Assembly (NCBI GenBank): GCA_002783405.1
Contig: PFGG01000007.1
Location: 1 to 64,000, forward strand
Direction: 5' to 3'
Length of the DNA: 64,000 nucleotides
Source: a bacterium (Candidatus Blackallbacteria) CG13_big_fil_rev_8_21_14_2_50_49_14
Lineage (GTDB): Bacteria > Cyanobacteriota > Sericytochromatia > UBA7694
Shown here piece by piece: positions 51,711 through 60,741 of this stretch; position 1 is the stretch's first letter, and each line of letters opens with the position of its first letter. Under the pieces are notes generated by a model that did not search any database, had not been told where the DNA came from, and was given only the letters and a program-made list of their open reading frames with translations. The translations under genes were made by a program, and so were the position numbers.

Positions 51711-53078
51711 ATGCAGCGAATCTTCCAGCCACAAAAATGGGCAAAAACGCTTCCGCTGGTCGCGTTTCTCAGTCTCTCTGTTTCTGCATGCAGCACTCCC
51801 CTTTCAACAGACCCCATCAATACACGCTTGAACCTGAGCGCCCTGCCTCCGATTGAAGGGCCTCAAAATGTACAGACCGCAGCAGCCCAGATTTTTAGTT
51901 TCAGAATAATCACTCCGGTTAAAAATGTAGATATTTTTTCAATCCTGCAAACGATTAAACCTGCTGGAATTACCTTGAGGCAGGCTGCTTTGCCCGTTTC
52001 TCAATTGAAAGAAGTTCAAGCCGCCAAGCAGATTATTGAAAATTCTGCATTTGTCGATCCTGGCACAGCCAATAGGCTGGCCTTTGATACTGCCCGGTTC
52101 TATAACTGGGATATTGAAGTGGCCCGTCAGGTCATGGTCGAAGTGGTCAAAATCTATACCACACACCGTGATCTCGAAGTGGCAAAATGGCGCAAAGCCA
52201 CAGAAGCTTCAGCTCAAAAAGTAATCGCCCGCGCCAAAGCCAAACAGGATGAAATTACCAAACAGGATCAGGATTTGTACAAACGGATTTACAATCCCAA
52301 ACCAGGCATTAACGATCGCAATACCGATAACCCAGGTGTTAAACGCTATATTATAGATTCTGCTGACCGGCTTGAAAAAAACCACCGGGCCCAAGCCGAA
52401 TACCAGCGTCAGGCCAAGGCCGCCCAGGAAAAATACCTTGAAGAACTGAAAGTCAAATTGGCAGAGGATCGCAAAAAGGCAGAACTGGAAGCCAAATTAC
52501 GCGATCAACGCGTGTCTGGTTTGATTAAAACCCAATCCATAGATTCTGAAGCCCCCTTTCATTTTTATACGCTTCACAACGGCGATTTTATGATTGAAAC
52601 AGGTTCGGCCCAGGCCCTCCCGCCTGTAATCCAACTCAAGGTGGATGGTTTTGAGCTGCCGATCAGTATTCCCATATTGGCGCAAACCCACAATGGACGT
52701 TTGCTGGTTTCAATTGATGCCGATGCCCAGGGTCGCCCGGTGGTCAGAGGCGGAATGGATGATAGCAGTGGCGGCCGCTTTGATCTACAGGCCCCTGTTT
52801 TCACTTTAAAATATGGGGAGAATCTTCAGCAGGAGCTGAGTTTTCTCTATCCCGATGGCAAGGTCGAAACCTTGGATATTGGACAATTGTCTCAACTCAG
52901 CCGTTGGGATCAACAGCCTCAGCTCCTTCCTCCCCGTGTCACCCAATTGGATCCTGAAAATCTGCGCACCAAGTTGGATGCCTTTGCTCAAATCAGCTAC
53001 CAATTTATTCCTGTGATCAGTGATTTGCCTCCTGATCAGGCCCTGGATTTACTGCAAACGGTTCAAAGCCAATTTTAA
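51711..53078 (+). CDS. Lipoprotein with central coiled coil, unknown function
   Basis: The 455-residue protein has a lipobox (SVSAC, Cys at residue 27), a helical middle (residues about 110-270, with EVAKWRKATEASAQKVIARA and KAAQEKYLEELKVKLAEDRK) and a beta-rich C-terminal part (FHFYTLHNGDFMIETG, then RLLVSIDADAQGRPVVRGG). No family is recognised. It diverges from the proline-rich lipoprotein across 192 bp. RBS GGGGT precedes the ATG. Confidence 0.7.
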   Translation: MQRIFQPQKWAKTLPLVAFLSLSVSACSTPLSTDPINTRLNLSALPPIEGPQNVQTAAAQIFSFRIITPVKNVDIFSILQTIKPAGITLRQAALPVSQLKEVQAAKQIIENSAFVDPGTANRLAFDTARFYNWDIEVARQVMVEVVKIYTTHRDLEVAKWRKATEASAQKVIARAKAKQDEITKQDQDLYKRIYNPKPGINDRNTDNPGVKRYIIDSADRLEKNHRAQAEYQRQAKAAQEKYLEELKVKLAEDRKKAELEAKLRDQRVSGLIKTQSIDSEAPFHFYTLHNGDFMIETGSAQALPPVIQLKVDGFELPISIPILAQTHNGRLLVSIDADAQGRPVVRGGMDDSSGGRFDLQAPVFTLKYGENLQQELSFLYPDGKVETLDIGQLSQLSRWDQQPQLLPPRVTQLDPENLRTKLDAFAQISYQFIPVISDLPPDQALDLLQTVQSQF

Positions 53079-53161
53079 AAGCTTTGCGAGATCTTCTCCC
53101 CTTCTAACCCATCCCTCTGATATGGTAGAACTGTGATCGACAGTGAACAGAAGGTGACCGC

Positions 53162-53590
53162 ATGTTTTTTATTCGCATTTCGCTAAGCCTCGTTATTATT
53201 TTATTTCTCGCCGCTTGCCCTTCGGAGCAAACCCAAAAGTCTGAGCCCACCTCATTGCAGACCGCTTCTCAAGCACCTCTGCCCACTCCCCCTGATCTCA
53301 CGACAGGGAGTAAAGTCTTTATTTCCAAAGGTTGTATTGCCTGCCATGCCATTTCAAGCATTTCTGAAGCCAAAGGTGTCTTGGGCCCCAAATTAGATGG
53401 AATTGCTGTACAAGCGGGCCAACGGGTCAAAGGCCTGAATGCCGAAGCCTATTTGCGGCAAGCGATTGAAAAGCCCGATGCCTATCTGGTCGCAGGTTAT
53501 CAAAATCTGATGACCCCCAATCTGCGCGCCACCATGACCGATTCTGAATATGAAGATTTAATTGCCTTCCTGCTCTCGCTCAAACCCTAA
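53162..53590 (+). CDS. c-type cytochrome lipoprotein
   Basis: The lipobox is LAAC (Cys at residue 19). The single haem motif reads KGCIACHAI (near residue 57) and a distal NLMTPNL gives the Met ligand (near residue 116), as in class I cytochrome c. At 142 residues it is a small electron carrier, probably anchored to the outer face of the inner membrane or to the outer membrane. The chain resembles the soluble c domains of cytochrome oxidases. No oxidase or reductase gene is adjacent, so its partner is unknown. RBS AGAAGGTGACCGC precedes the ATG. Confidence 0.88.
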   Translation: MFFIRISLSLVIILFLAACPSEQTQKSEPTSLQTASQAPLPTPPDLTTGSKVFISKGCIACHAISSISEAKGVLGPKLDGIAVQAGQRVKGLNAEAYLRQAIEKPDAYLVAGYQNLMTPNLRATMTDSEYEDLIAFLLSLKP

Positions 53591-53653
53591 AGTGCTCTGT
53601 TTTTCCGCCTAAGCGGCTATAATGAAGCACAGATCAAATTTGAGGGTTTCAAG

Positions 53654-55297
53654 ATGGGTATTTTAGGGCCTCTTTCTCAGTTTTTACGCAGAAAGCATGT
53701 CAAACGCTTTGAAGCGGCTTGCAGAGAGCCCGAACCCGCACAGTGGCAAAAACTCGCTCAAATTTTAAAAGCCAACGCAGCCACAGCCTACGGCAAAGCT
53801 CATGGTTTTGATTCAATTCAATCGGTTCAGGAATACCAGGCAAAAGTTCCGATTGTTACCCATGCAGACCTCAAACCCTGGCTGGATCGCATGATTCAAG
53901 GTGAAAAACAAGTACTCACCCACCAGGATCCTCTGTTTTATGGCATGACCACAGGTTCAACCGGCCCCCCCAAACTCACACCCATTACCCCCGATTATCG
54001 CGATGAGTATCAATCCGTAGTTCAGGTTTTTCTGGCTGGAATTTATACAGATCACCCCCGAGCCTTTGATGGCAAGGTTTTATATTTCAATGGCAGTGCC
54101 GATAAAATGCGCACCCCCACAGGTATTCCCTGTGGCACCATGAGTGGATTTAACTTTGTCAATTTGCCCCCGCTTTTAAAAAAGTTTTACGCTGTGCCCT
54201 ATGAAATCATGGTGATGGAAGACAATTGGAGCCGCCTCTATCTGACCGCTCTTCTGAGTCTGCCCCAGCGGGTTTCGATGTTGCTGGGCATTACCGCAGC
54301 CCCCATGATTGCCCTTTTGCAATTTATGCAGGAGCACTTGCCCCTTCTATTGAATGACCTGGAATTGGGAACACTTCACCCCGATTTAATCATGACACCC
54401 GCTGAGCGAAGTCTGGTGGAGTCCCTACACAAGGCCCATCCCAAACGGGCCCAAGCCTTAAGAGCCACCCTAAAGGCTGCTCAAACCGATCCCAAATCAC
54501 TCTGGCCAGGCCTTGAACTGATGGTCTGCTGGAAAAGCAGCCATGCGGGCAGCTTGATTCCAGCCTTGGAGAAACTGACCCTGAAAAAAATTCCGATTCG
54601 CGATGCGATCTATTCGGCCACAGAAGGCTGGTGCAATGTGCCCCTCAGTGATCAGATTTTGGGCGGCCCCTTGGCGCTTCAGGCTCATTTTTATGAATTT
54701 GTGCCCGAAAACAGTGAAAATCACAGCCCCATACTCCTGGCCCATCAACTTCAGATTGGTCAGCGCTACCGCATTCTCTATACGACCTCTTCAGGCATTT
54801 ACCGCTACGATATTGGCGATATTCTTGAAGTCAGTGGTTTTTATCAGCAGAATCCGATCGTTCACTTTATTCGCAAAGCCGGACAAACCTGCAACCTGGT
54901 GGGTGAGTTGATGACCGATTACCATATCACCCAGGCCATTCAGGCTGCAAGCCAGAATTTAGAAATTGAACTTCCCTTTTATATCGCAAGTCCTGATACA
55001 GAAAGTTTTCCCCCCCGTTACCAAATTTGGGCAGAACCCTCAGCAGATCTTCAACCCGAACAGGTTTCCCGACTGGCTGAAAGTCTGGATCAGGAGCTGA
55101 AAAACTTAAACTGTGATTATAAATCCTCACGTGGAGACGAGCAATTGGCCCCGCTTGAACTTAAAATTCTGCCGCCAGGCGCCCAAGAAGAATTTCGTCA
55201 ACGCCGCATCGCCGCTGGGGCTGATGAAGCGCAATTAAAACCCATGGTACTGATCGCCGAGCCCGAACGCTTGAAAAGCATGCTGAAACTCGCATGA
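53654..55297 (+). CDS. GH3-family acyl-acid amido synthetase
   Basis: The 547-residue enzyme is of the GH3 adenylate-forming family, known from plants where it conjugates auxin or jasmonate to amino acids. The ATP-binding motif reads FYGMTTGSTGPPKLTPITPD (near residue 95) and a later core reads YRILYTTSSGIYRYDIGDI (near residue 373). Bacterial members exist, mostly with unknown substrates. The start at 53654 follows GAGGG. Its stop overlaps the AlkZ-like gene's start (ATGA). No auxin-related gene lies nearby, so I make no guess at the acyl substrate. Confidence 0.9.
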   Translation: MGILGPLSQFLRRKHVKRFEAACREPEPAQWQKLAQILKANAATAYGKAHGFDSIQSVQEYQAKVPIVTHADLKPWLDRMIQGEKQVLTHQDPLFYGMTTGSTGPPKLTPITPDYRDEYQSVVQVFLAGIYTDHPRAFDGKVLYFNGSADKMRTPTGIPCGTMSGFNFVNLPPLLKKFYAVPYEIMVMEDNWSRLYLTALLSLPQRVSMLLGITAAPMIALLQFMQEHLPLLLNDLELGTLHPDLIMTPAERSLVESLHKAHPKRAQALRATLKAAQTDPKSLWPGLELMVCWKSSHAGSLIPALEKLTLKKIPIRDAIYSATEGWCNVPLSDQILGGPLALQAHFYEFVPENSENHSPILLAHQLQIGQRYRILYTTSSGIYRYDIGDILEVSGFYQQNPIVHFIRKAGQTCNLVGELMTDYHITQAIQAASQNLEIELPFYIASPDTESFPPRYQIWAEPSADLQPEQVSRLAESLDQELKNLNCDYKSSRGDEQLAPLELKILPPGAQEEFRQRRIAAGADEAQLKPMVLIAEPERLKSMLKLA

Positions 55298-56406
55298 GCC
55301 CGCCAGAAATCTCAAGTGAAAGTATCCATGCCTGGCGATTTCAAGCATCGGGGCTCGTTCAGCCTTTTCAGAATCTTCAAAGCTGTGCCCGTCAACTCTG
55401 TGGCTTGCAGGCTCAGATTCATGTGGCGGCAGGCCTTGCCGCTTCTGCCCGTGTCAAAGACCTGACGCTTTCCGGGTTTGATGCAAGCTTGTGGCAAGCT
55501 CGTTCTCTTGTCAAAATCTGGGGACAAAGAGGCACCTTACACGTTTATCAGCAAGCAGATTGGCCTCTGATTCAGCGTGTTTGGAACGGGAGCTCGTGGT
55601 GGAAACGCCGTTACCTTGAAGCTGGATTGGGCAAGGCTCAAGACTATGAGGCCTTGATTCAACAGGTTGAAAAGCTGGCCCTGAGCAGCGAAGTTGTGGG
55701 GCGTTCAGACTTGCGCAACGCAGGTTTCCCCGACAGTCTGCTGTCTTCTTGGGGGGGGATTTTTTCAGATCTGGTCTATCGCGGCTTGCTCTGTCATGCC
55801 CCTCGGGCGGGCAGTGAAGGTAAATTTGCGCACCGTGCCAATTGGTTACCCAGCTTGCCCTGGGTCTCGCCCGCTGATGCACACGCCCGCAAGGAAGTCA
55901 TTCGTCGCTATCTCGCCGCCTATGGGCCCGCAACAGCACAGGATTTGGCGCATTGGGCAGGTTGGCCTGTGGCCCAGGCGCGCACGCTTTTATCGGCAAA
56001 ATCTGCAGACTGGGAAGCCGTTCAAGTGGCTGGGCAAGTGCAGTGGCTTTTGCGCCAAGATCTTGATAGCTTGCGTCAAGCCGAACAGGCTGACCTGCCC
56101 TTGATGCTGCTCTCCCGTTTTGACCCCCTGATTCTGGCGCATAAGGACAAATCCTGGTTGATTGAACCTGCGGATTATAAAAAGGTCTGGCAAAAAGCAG
56201 GGCATGTCGAGGCTTGTTTTTTGGAGCAGGGAAAAATCTTGGGAACCTGGCGCTACCAACGCAAGAGCACGCGGCTTCAACTCAATTTTTATCCCTTTGC
56301 CCCGCTCAAAACCAACATGAAAAAAAAGCTTGAAAACAGAGCCCAGGAAATTGCCAAGTTTTTTGAGCTTCAGCAGCTGGAATGCCAGTTTCAGGACGGT
56401 GTATAG
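55294..56406 (+). CDS. AlkZ-like winged-helix DNA-binding protein (HTH_42)
   Basis: The 370-residue protein belongs to the HTH_42 group that includes the DNA glycosylase AlkZ/YcaQ. Recognisable parts are LCGLQAQIHVAAGLAASARV near residue 35, the WGQRGTLHVYQQADWPLI segment near residue 73, YGPATAQDLAHWAGWPV near residue 204 and LLSRFDPLILAHKDKSWLI near residue 270. AlkZ-type proteins remove bulky or cross-linked bases; members of the wider family are often uncharacterised. It overlaps the GH3-like gene by 4 bp. The catalytic QxD/QxQ motif cannot be assigned by eye with confidence. Confidence 0.78.
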   Translation: MSPPEISSESIHAWRFQASGLVQPFQNLQSCARQLCGLQAQIHVAAGLAASARVKDLTLSGFDASLWQARSLVKIWGQRGTLHVYQQADWPLIQRVWNGSSWWKRRYLEAGLGKAQDYEALIQQVEKLALSSEVVGRSDLRNAGFPDSLLSSWGGIFSDLVYRGLLCHAPRAGSEGKFAHRANWLPSLPWVSPADAHARKEVIRRYLAAYGPATAQDLAHWAGWPVAQARTLLSAKSADWEAVQVAGQVQWLLRQDLDSLRQAEQADLPLMLLSRFDPLILAHKDKSWLIEPADYKKVWQKAGHVEACFLEQGKILGTWRYQRKSTRLQLNFYPFAPLKTNMKKKLENRAQEIAKFFELQQLECQFQDGV

Positions 56407-56522
56407 TCTAAGTTTCGGCCCTCTCCGAAGCGAAAGCTTCGCGAGCAATAAAATCGAAAAGGGTATTCAGACAGGGGGAAGACACCTGTCTCAGAGAAAC
56501 CAGTGCCAAACGGCTTTGAAGA
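56407..56522 (+). other. Gap with two small hairpins after the AlkZ-like gene
   Basis: CGAAGC/GCTTCG (56426-56441) with a GAAA tetraloop and AGACAGG/CCTGTCT (56469-56491) lie in this 116-bp convergent gap. Neither is followed by a T-run on the plus strand. They might help terminate transcription from either side, but I can show no function. Confidence 0.35.
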
Positions 56523-56981
56523 TTAAAAGCTGGCCTTGAATTCTACGCCCACTCTACCGCCATCTTTGACAGAACCCTTCAATTTTAGCGAGGAATCAGA
56601 AAAGCCCCCCAAATGAAGGTTTTTCTTGTAGGTGATATTGCCACCTGAGGCAATATGCGCAACCCCCCCCACCGCCTCAAGGGTTTTTACCCCCCCCGAA
56701 CCGATCCATTCTTCTGCCGCATCACGGGTATTGCGAATAAACTCGCCTTTGCTCATGGGCTGGGGGTCTTTCACAGGCAAAGGAGGGACATCAACAAAAT
56801 CAAAATGGGTCATGGCCTCTGTTGCACGGTGAGGCCCCATTTTCACTTGATCATGGGGCAGTGAAACATATTCATTTCGCGCTTCTGTGGGCCCCATGTC
56901 TTTCGGAAGGCTCAAATCCAAACGAGGACTGAGCGCCTGTAAACCTGTTGGAATTTGGGAAGATCCTTGAATTGAAGGCAT
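56523..56981 (-). CDS. Unrecognised 152-aa protein
   Basis: ATG at 56981 follows AGGAAATAAGCT. The product opens MPSIQGSSQIPTGLQALSPR, has a disordered-looking first half rich in Pro and Asp, and a beta-like end (GGNITYKKNLHLGGFSDSS, then DGGRVGVEFKASF). No signal peptide or membrane segment is seen. No family is recognised. The repeated FDF/DLSL style is not diagnostic. It stands alone and converges with the AlkZ-like gene across the hairpin gap. Confidence 0.6.
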   Translation of the reverse strand: MPSIQGSSQIPTGLQALSPRLDLSLPKDMGPTEARNEYVSLPHDQVKMGPHRATEAMTHFDFVDVPPLPVKDPQPMSKGEFIRNTRDAAEEWIGSGGVKTLEAVGGVAHIASGGNITYKKNLHLGGFSDSSLKLKGSVKDGGRVGVEFKASF

Positions 56982-57104
56982 AGCTTATTTCCTGATGTAC
57001 TCGCCTTCAAAGATAACAAAAATGAGTGCACAAAATCAAGGGGGAGAGATCCCCCACACAGTATAATGCCCTATTTCCCTGGCAAAACGCTTGTATCAAA
57101 ACAC

Positions 57105-57857
57105 TCAGGAGATGCATTCAGCATAGCAGACAGTCAGCACCGCTTCATTGACCTGAAATCGAATATGGGTGCTGCCATACTCAAAGGCATAAACCCGTTC
57201 AGGATCCTTTTGATAGCGTGGACGGGGATCCTGGGCCAAGATCGCTCTGAGGGCTGCACGGTCTTTTTCGGCAATACACACCAGCCAAATATCAGGAATC
57301 ACCACCTCCAAGCTTGGACAGGGTTGCACAGCGGCATAGCTGCTCACAGCATCCGGATGTGCATCGGTATAGGCAAGGTAGGGCTTGATATCAAAGATGG
57401 GGGTCTGGTCTAAGAGATCAGCTCCTGAAACATAGAGCACAGGGCCAAACTTTGAATCCAGCTCAATCCGTTTGAGTTTGACCGATGAAAGCCCGATCGC
57501 ATTGGGGCGAAAGGGAGAACGCGTTGCAAAAACTCCCATTCTCTTTTCGCCTCCCAAACGGGGAGGACGTACCGTTGGTGACCAGTCTTTTCTTTCTGTT
57601 TCTGAAAATTTCCAAATCAACCAAAGGTGTGAAAATCCTTCTAAACCGCGCAGCGCATCGGGGTTGCGAAAAGCGGGTTCAAAAATAATCTGTCCCTCGG
57701 TTTCTTCTACAATTCCACTTTGGCGGGGAATTCCAAATTTAGAATGAAAATCAGTACGAATATGGGCAATAATTTTCATTTGATGCTGGTAGAGCTGAGG
57801 TTCCAGCATTGTAGTTGAATCTTCAGCTGAATCGCCCTGCTTTTGTTGGGTGTCCAT
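57105..57857 (-). CDS. trmO: tRNA (N6-threonylcarbamoyladenosine37-N6)-methyltransferase TrmO
   Basis: TrmO (formerly TsaA/YaeB) methylates t6A37 in tRNA that reads ACY codons. The family motifs are present: SKFGIPRQSG (near residue 40), LEGFSHLWLIWKFSE (near residue 73), GVFATRSPFRPNAIGLSS (near residue 109) and DLLDQTPIFDIKPYLAYTD (near residue 150). The start is placed at ATG 57857, 7 nt after AGAGGT; the longer frame to 57887 lacks support. At 250 residues it is slightly longer than the classic E. coli enzyme. No operon partner is clear. Confidence 0.93.
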   Translation of the reverse strand: MDTQQKQGDSAEDSTTMLEPQLYQHQMKIIAHIRTDFHSKFGIPRQSGIVEETEGQIIFEPAFRNPDALRGLEGFSHLWLIWKFSETERKDWSPTVRPPRLGGEKRMGVFATRSPFRPNAIGLSSVKLKRIELDSKFGPVLYVSGADLLDQTPIFDIKPYLAYTDAHPDAVSSYAAVQPCPSLEVVIPDIWLVCIAEKDRAALRAILAQDPRPRYQKDPERVYAFEYGSTHIRFQVNEAVLTVCYAECIS

Positions 57858-58004
57858 TTTTTGGACCTCTTTGCGTAGTGTTTTCATTGTACCGATTCAC
57901 TTCAAAACTTGGGGCAAAGAATCAAGATCCAGATTTCTCCCAATACTTGTAAAATAGTAGGCGTATAAACAGGCTAAAAACAGAATATTTATAGGATAGC
58001 GAAA

Positions 58005-58343
58005 ATGCCAAGCTCAAACAAAGTCAAAATCGAAGATATCACGATAGGAGAAGGCCCTGGGGCAGAGGCAGGAGATTTCATCCGGGTACACTATATTGGC
58101 AAACTTGAAAATGGGAAGGTATTCGATAACTCCTACGAACGAAGCCACCCACTTGAATTTCAGCTGGGGTCTGGTGAAGTCATTCAAGGCTGGGATCTGG
58201 GCATGGAAGGTCTTCAAGCCAAGGGTAAGCGCAAATTGACCATTCCCCCGGCTCTGGGGTATGGAAAACGGGATATGGGAGAAATACCCCCCCATTCAAC
58301 CTTGATCTTTGAGGTCGAACTGGTCGAAATTCTGAGTTTTTAA
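58005..58343 (+). CDS. FKBP-type peptidyl-prolyl isomerase
   Basis: The 112-residue protein is a single FKBP domain: GDFIRVHYIGKLENGKVFDN (near residue 23), SYERSHPLEFQLGSGEVIQ, GWDLGMEGLQAKGKRKLTIP and ALGYGKRDMGEIPPHSTLIF. The aromatic pocket residues (Tyr26, Phe36, Trp59-type, Tyr82-type) look intact. It has no signal peptide, so it acts in the cytoplasm, where it helps protein folding. RBS AGGAT precedes the ATG. Confidence 0.95.
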   Translation: MPSSNKVKIEDITIGEGPGAEAGDFIRVHYIGKLENGKVFDNSYERSHPLEFQLGSGEVIQGWDLGMEGLQAKGKRKLTIPPALGYGKRDMGEIPPHSTLIFEVELVEILSF

Positions 58344-58406
58344 GCATCAAGTTGAACAATAGCTTTTTCAAAGCTGACACAATGAGCAGGAAAATGCTCA
58401 GAGCCG

Positions 58407-58805
58407 TTATTCGACTCCCATGGGTCTTTCCTGCTTTTTATTCAACTTAGATTCTAACCAGAGGATTAAAACGGCACCTAAAGTATAGCTCAGAATATCC
58501 AGCCAATCGAAGGTTGTGCCAATCAGAACTCGCACCCAAAAAAATTTCTCAAGGCGCAAAAGCCCAACCAAATTCAGGGCCTGTAAAAACTCTACCCCAC
58601 AGGCAAACCCCCACACGCCCCAGAGAATGTTTTGGTATTTCACGCTTAGAAAACTTTGAAAAAAGCAATACATCAGAAAAACAACCAACATATCTCCTAA
58701 AAAGGGACGCACAAAATCATCGTGAACAAAAACAGCGATCAAGAATTCGATCCATAAGATTGCCCCAAAACTCAAAAAGTAAAAGGACTTAAATTTGAAT
58801 TTCAT
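58407..58805 (-). CDS. DUF2809-family membrane protein (VanZ-like)
   Basis: The 132-residue protein has four hydrophobic segments with the DUF2809 pattern: DDFVRPFLGDMLVVFLMYC (near residue 28), CGVEFLQALNLVGLLRL and IGTTFDWLDILSYTLGAV (near residue 95). Its function is unknown; a distant relation to VanZ-type proteins is accepted for the family. The start at ATG 58805 was preferred to a TTG at 58832. It lies between the FKBP and the short Rho gene. Confidence 0.78.
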   Translation of the reverse strand: MKFKFKSFYFLSFGAILWIEFLIAVFVHDDFVRPFLGDMLVVFLMYCFFQSFLSVKYQNILWGVWGFACGVEFLQALNLVGLLRLEKFFWVRVLIGTTFDWLDILSYTLGAVLILWLESKLNKKQERPMGVE

Positions 58806-58872
58806 GCTGTAAATCTTTATTCCTTCTTTCAACTATACGCTCAGAACACAATCCCGGCGACACGCATAGAGT

Positions 58873-59790
58873 TTAAGCAAAGTGCGCCAAAAGTTCTCGA
58901 TTTGTGGGAAAGCGATCGATTAATTTTTGCAGGTTTTTCATCGCGGCGACGGGCTCTGAACGGTTTCCGCTTAAATAAGCGCGCAAAGCCTGACGGGAGA
59001 CATTTTCACTGTCTGAAAAAAAGAGTTCCTCCCGCCGTGTACTGCTCTTAAACAGATCAAGCGCAGGATAAATTCTCTGCTGGGCCAATTCTTTGGATAG
59101 CACCAGTTCCATATTGCCAGTCCCCTTAAATTCCTCAAAAATAATGGAGTCCATTAAACTGCCTGTATCCACAAGAATCGTGGCAAGGATCGTAATCGAT
59201 CCCTGCCCCTCCACATTCCGGGCTGCCCCAAAGATTTTACGTGGTAGCGTCAGGGCCGAAGCACTTAGGCCCCCCGACAGGGTTCGGCCTTTGTCTAGAT
59301 TCTGTGTTTGAAAAGCACGGGTTAAGCGGGTCAAGGAATCTAATAGGATCAAGACATGCTGCCCTGCTGCCGCAGCAGCGAAAGCTCTGGGCATCATTTC
59401 TGCAACCACGGCCTGGTGCTGCTCAGCTGGCTGATCCAAAGAAGAAGCATAAACGGCACCACTGGCGTTGCGGCGAAAATCCGTGACTTCTTCGGGGCGC
59501 TCATCTATCAAAAGACAATATATCTGCATCTCAGGATATCCTTTGGCAACCGCACGGCAAACTTCCTGTAAAAGGGTAGTCTTTCCCAAACCTGGAGAGG
59601 CCACCAGCAACCCTCTTTGCCCACGTCCGATCGGGCAGATCAAATCCAGAGCCCGCGCGGCAAAAGAAGAACTCCCACGTTCCAAACAAATCTGAGGGGC
59701 AGGATATAGCGCAGATCCAGCCAGGAAAGACGCTTCAGCTCCCCCACCGGGAGGATTGTTAAAAGGCTGATTCATTGCGATTTTTTCCAT
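58873..59790 (-). CDS. Rho ATPase-domain protein without the N-terminal RNA-binding domain
   Basis: The 305-residue protein matches the RecA-like motor of transcription terminator Rho: Walker A region [17 protein letters not shown] (near residue 60), the R-loop/Walker B region [19 protein letters not shown] (near residue 146), and [29 protein letters not shown] (near residues 216 and 250). Rho is normally about 420 residues because of an N-terminal helix bundle and OB-fold that grips RNA; both are absent here. The Walker A lacks the PPKAGK Lys seen in standard Rho (reads SPGLGK). The arginine-finger region is kept. Start is ATG 59790 or 59775. It may be a motor with another partner. Confidence 0.88.
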   Translation of the reverse strand: MEKIAMNQPFNNPPGGGAEASFLAGSALYPAPQICLERGSSSFAARALDLICPIGRGQRGLLVASPGLGKTTLLQEVCRAVAKGYPEMQIYCLLIDERPEEVTDFRRNASGAVYASSLDQPAEQHQAVVAEMMPRAFAAAAAGQHVLILLDSLTRLTRAFQTQNLDKGRTLSGGLSASALTLPRKIFGAARNVEGQGSITILATILVDTGSLMDSIIFEEFKGTGNMELVLSKELAQQRIYPALDLFKSSTRREELFFSDSENVSRQALRAYLSGNRSEPVAAMKNLQKLIDRFPTNRELLAHFA

Positions 59791-59952
59791 TCTGCACTTA
59801 ACTTAAGATGCAGCATTATAACTCCTCCCCAGAATACAATCGGGCTCTCCCCTGACTTTCTGAGCGGATCAAACTCACTTCACACGCTATTTTCTTTGGT
59901 TCAAAAGAGAGTTAAACTGTTTTACAAACATATAAGAAGATGGGTACCTGCT

Positions 59953-60663
59953 ATGAAAAAGATCGTCATCGGCGTCTATGCTTTATGCAGTCTGGGAATG
60001 GGTTTGAATCTCAGCTTGTCAACCACGGCTGCCTGGGCCCAGGAAACCCCTCAAACCTCTCTTGATTGGATTGAAAAGGGCATCATCCTCTATGACCATC
60101 AAGATTACAAAGGGGCCTTGGAAGCACACAACCAAGCCATACTGCTCAATCCAAATCTGGCGCGGGCCTTTATTGAAAGAGGATTGACCTACCATGCCTT
60201 GGGCCAATACAAAGAAGCCCTTGCCGATTATGATCAGAGCCTGAAATTAGATCCTCAAAATGCCATGGCTTATAATAACCGGGGCTATACCTATCAGGTT
60301 CTCAAGCAATATCAAAAATCAATTGAAGATTTAAACCACGCTATTCAGTTTGATCCCAAACTTACGATTGCCTATATTAACCGTGGATTGACTTATTATT
60401 ATTTAAAAGATTTAACGAAATCCTCCGCAGACTATTCAAAGGCCATTCAAATCAGTCCTCAAAATGCCAAAGCCTATAACAACCGGGGCTGGAATTTTTA
60501 TCAACTCAAACAATACAAACAAGCTCTCGCGGATTTTGATCAAGCGATTCAAATCAACCCCAATTATAAAATTGCCCTTTATAACCGAGGAGATTGCTTC
60601 AAGGCCATGGGAAAACTCACCCAAGCCGAAGCAGATTATACGCGGGCCGAAAAGCTGAAATAA
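59953..60663 (+). CDS. Exported TPR-repeat protein
   Basis: The 236-residue protein has a signal peptide (MKKIVIGVYALCSLGMG, cleavage after AWAQ or nearby), then about five to six TPR repeats, such as AYNNRGYTYQVLKQYQKSIE, AYINRGLTYYYLKDLTKSSA and AYNNRGWNFYQLKQYKQALA. The repeats are close to the consensus and may have arisen by duplication. Role: protein-protein scaffold in the periplasm. It lies divergent to the Rho-like gene across 162 bp. ATG at 59953 was preferred to an upstream TTG. Confidence 0.85.
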   Translation: MKKIVIGVYALCSLGMGLNLSLSTTAAWAQETPQTSLDWIEKGIILYDHQDYKGALEAHNQAILLNPNLARAFIERGLTYHALGQYKEALADYDQSLKLDPQNAMAYNNRGYTYQVLKQYQKSIEDLNHAIQFDPKLTIAYINRGLTYYYLKDLTKSSADYSKAIQISPQNAKAYNNRGWNFYQLKQYKQALADFDQAIQINPNYKIALYNRGDCFKAMGKLTQAEADYTRAEKLK

Positions 60664-60741
60664 GCGAGAAGAAAATCTCTCCCAGTTCTGGTTTCAGGAG
60701 CAAATACCATAGATACTCAGCATGATCTCCCCAAGCCACGC

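Noticed and set aside
58388-58437. Terminator between the FKBP and DUF2809 genes (GCAGGAAA...TTTCCTGC)
   Set aside because: The 8-bp stem has a loop of about 34 nt and overlaps the 3' end of the convergent gene; too weak to list as a terminator.
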